Shown here piece by piece: positions 4,900-6,328 of a stretch of DNA of 6,328 nucleotides. Numbering within the stretch: the stretch's first letter is position 1; the number at the start of each line of letters is the position of its first letter. The notes below the pieces were generated by a model. That model was not told the DNA's origin and did no database searches. It saw only the letters and a list, made by a program, of their open reading frames with translations. The DNA is from Methanosarcina sp. UBA402 (lineage in GTDB: Archaea; Halobacteriota; Methanosarcinia; Methanosarcinales; Methanosarcinaceae): the NCBI GenBank assembly GCA_002509325.1, contig DADO01000124.1, positions 6,167-12,494 on the forward strand, written 5' to 3'. The translations under genes were made by a program, and so were the position numbers.

Positions 4900-6063
4900 T
4901 TATGTGACGATAGCGTCAAGTTTCTCCAGTTCCAGGGCGCGCCTGATCTCAAATGCCACCCTTCTTCCGGTGCTCATCGGTCTTCTCCAGAGTGAGTTGC
5001 CGTAAGAATGACCTACTGACATGTGCACGTTGGTTCCGCCGCCTACTCTTGGGGCAACATCGTAGATATAAAAGTTAAGGTCTTTATCAACGCAGGTCTG
5101 CAGGCAGAAAGGCCCTATAATCCCTGGAGCATAATGTTCCTGGGTTGCTTTTACATATTTTTCTCCCATTTCAAAGACTTTCTCAAGAAGGGACTCGCGC
5201 AGGGTTGCAGAGTTGTGTCCGCAGACCGTGTATTCAGGAGTTAGCTGGTGTTCGGCCAGGGTCATTTGCTGTGGGGCAGGAAGCCTTACATGCCCATCAA
5301 GGCTGGTCTCAAAGCGCCAGTCGATCCCAAGAAGTTCCAGCTTGCTCATTTTCGGCTCGATTGGGGAATAGAACATATCAAGGTTGAACACAGGACCTAT
5401 AATATAACGCTCTATCCTTGCTTCTTCAAGGGCTTTTCGTGTGATAACTCCCTGTTTTATGAGAGCCTCGGATTTCTCCTGATATTCTCTGTAACTTGAA
5501 GCGGTGAAAAATCCCCTTTCGAGTTTCTTTACTGCATGTGGGAGCTTGACCATCACAAGTTCGTTTATATCTTTTGGTGATTCTATTTTTTCCGGGAAAG
5601 GAAGTCCTGCTTTTTCCAGAATCCAGTAGTAGCTCTGCTGCTCACTGCGTTCCTCGCTCCGGAGAAGGTTCCTGCTTCCTACAAGAGGCACTCTGAAGTT
5701 CTCTTCGATCTCGTCTATACTGCAGTAGGAAGTAAAGGAACGATTAGGAATAAAAAGTACATTTTCATCAATCAGTTTTTGCTGGTTTTCGGGACGGAGA
5801 ATTTCGTTATACTTTCTAAAAACAATTGTCTCGTCGACAATTCCCCTCTTTACTTTTCCGTAAGAGTCTCTCTGAGCCCTGAAGTATTCGCTGTATGTCT
5901 TTTCCCTTCCAGCCTGGCAGACAGCAAGAGTCCTGAATTCCTCCTCAATTGCTCCGTCGCAGATGTCGAGTCCTGAATGAGAGCCTATAGTTCCGATTTT
6001 TATCTTATCAGCATGGGTATAATAGCCTTCAACGATTTCCTTAATTTCTTTCCTGTCAATCAT
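4900..6063 (-). CDS. purP: PurP-family ATP-grasp protein (FAICAR synthetase or divergent paralog)
   Basis: PurP makes formyl-AICAR from AICAR, formate and ATP in archaeal purine synthesis, replacing the folate-dependent PurH step. This 387-aa protein aligns by eye along the whole family. It has IGTIGSHSGL (residues 23-32), FIPNRSF (104-110), VPLVGSRNLLRSEER (125-139), GIDWRFETSLDGHVRLPAP (246-264), GIIGPFCLQ (314-322) and GGGTN (341-345). Differences from the classic enzyme, as I remember it, fall in the ATP site. The glycine-rich loop is replaced by PHAVKKLERGFF (175-186), and the distal metal/nucleotide motif reads YDVAPRVGGG rather than FE..AR.DGG. It may be one of two PurP paralogs or have another substrate. 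ATG at 6063 is chosen because GAGGAA lies 8 nt upstream; the upstream TTG at 6102 has no such site. It is transcribed alone. Confidence 0.8.
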   Translation of the reverse strand: MIDRKEIKEIVEGYYTHADKIKIGTIGSHSGLDICDGAIEEEFRTLAVCQAGREKTYSEYFRAQRDSYGKVKRGIVDETIVFRKYNEILRPENQQKLIDENVLFIPNRSFTSYCSIDEIEENFRVPLVGSRNLLRSEERSEQQSYYWILEKAGLPFPEKIESPKDINELVMVKLPHAVKKLERGFFTASSYREYQEKSEALIKQGVITRKALEEARIERYIIGPVFNLDMFYSPIEPKMSKLELLGIDWRFETSLDGHVRLPAPQQMTLAEHQLTPEYTVCGHNSATLRESLLEKVFEMGEKYVKATQEHYAPGIIGPFCLQTCVDKDLNFYIYDVAPRVGGGTNVHMSVGHSYGNSLWRRPMSTGRRVAFEIRRALELEKLDAIVT

Positions 6064-6071
6064 ATCTGATA

Positions 6072-6077
6072 TTCCTC
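6072..6077 (-). promoter_or_regulatory. Ribosome binding site that decides the PurP start
   Basis: GAGGAA on the minus strand lies 8 nt before the ATG at 6063. It would be internal to the longer TTG-initiated form, so it favours the 387-aa product beginning MIDRKEIKEI. Confidence 0.5.
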
Positions 6078-6139
6078 GGCTTTGGAAACGATTTTCTTTC
6101 AATGAAGTGGTAATGGGTATGGTTTTTCAAACCTGCTAC

Positions 6140-6176
6140 TCGAGTGAAGATCCCTCATTCGAGTGAAGATCCCTCA
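6140..6176. repeat. 19-bp-period tandem duplication upstream of purP
   Basis: TCGAGTGAAGATCCCTCA occurs at 6140-6157 and again, identical, at 6159-6176, separated by a single T. The pair lies 77-113 nt upstream of the purP ATG, downstream of the best TATA candidates, so probably in the purP leader. The first copy starts inside an 8-bp palindrome, ACTCGAGT (6138-6145). Two perfect copies could be a recent slippage duplication or paired binding sites. Confidence 0.7.
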
Positions 6177-6284
6177 AAGGAAGGCCTGATGACTATTTTC
6201 CAGGTATATATGAAATAGAAGTCCTGATAGGTTTTCCCCAATAACGGCTTTACCTATTAAAACCCTTTCTAATATAAGTACCCA

Positions 6285-6294
6285 TTTATATAAT
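6285..6294 (-). promoter_or_regulatory. TATA-like box, candidate purP promoter
   Basis: The minus strand reads TTATATAAAT, a strong archaeal TATA match, in the context CTCATTATATAAATGGG. Initiation near 6260-6265 would give a purP leader of about 200 nt containing the tandem repeat. A second candidate, CATATATACC near 6203-6213, would give a leader of roughly 120 nt, also containing the repeat. Which one is used cannot be told from sequence alone. Confidence 0.4.
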
Positions 6295-6328
6295 GAGAGG
6301 CAATGTCAGTAGTTCGCTAAAATCTTTC

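Noticed and set aside
6140..6176. CRISPR-like repeat
   Set aside because: There are only two 18-bp units separated by one base, with no spacers and no cas genes.
6188..6227. Possible box C/D guide RNA (TGATGA at 6188, CTGA at 6224)
   Set aside because: The spacing is too short for a normal archaeal C/D RNA, internal D' and C' boxes are not convincing, and there is no terminal stem.

Overview
The window looks like chromosomal DNA of a methanogenic euryarchaeon, most likely a Methanosarcina. The evidence is archaea-only proteins (aIF2 gamma, Rpo7, Spt4, S24e, S27ae, the GTP-dependent dephospho-CoA kinase and a PurP-family enzyme), TATA-like promoters, Shine-Dalgarno sites matching the archaeal 16S tail (GGAGG, GGTGAT), frequent TTG starts, and long AT-rich spacers. 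The genus is an inference from protein similarity as remembered, not from a search. All supported genes lie on the minus strand, so the window reads from right to left.

Right part (6328 to 4900): an upstream region with TATA-like boxes and a 19-bp-period tandem duplication, then a PurP-family ATP-grasp protein of 387 aa whose nucleotide-binding loop looks altered. A 351-bp spacer (4549-4899) follows. It holds two inverted repeats and presumably the promoter and leader of the next operon.

Centre (4548 to 1066): a compact seven-gene run of information-processing genes. In transcription order these are aIF2 gamma, an Fcf1/Utp24-like PIN nuclease, RNA polymerase subunit Rpo7, the elongation factor Spt4, GTP-dependent dephospho-CoA kinase, ribosomal protein S24e and ribosomal protein S27ae. 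Gaps range from a 20-nt overlap to 60 nt. Three of the seven genes start with TTG. The order couples initiator-tRNA delivery, probable rRNA processing, RNA polymerase stalk and processivity factors and two small-subunit proteins with the last step of CoA synthesis. A GC-rich hairpin followed by T-rich sequence closes the operon about 35 nt after S27ae.

Left part (1065 to 1): about 1 kb that is AT-rich and mostly non-coding. It contains a patch of higher GC (about 640-800) with several possible RNA hairpins and no intact ORF. It also contains one small gene candidate (66 aa) built of eight consecutive five-residue repeats, with its own TATA box and ribosome binding site.

Most of the window is conserved housekeeping DNA. 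The parts most worth a second look are the pentad-repeat micro-protein, the divergent PurP active site, the structured patch in the left spacer, and the two repeat structures flanking purP.
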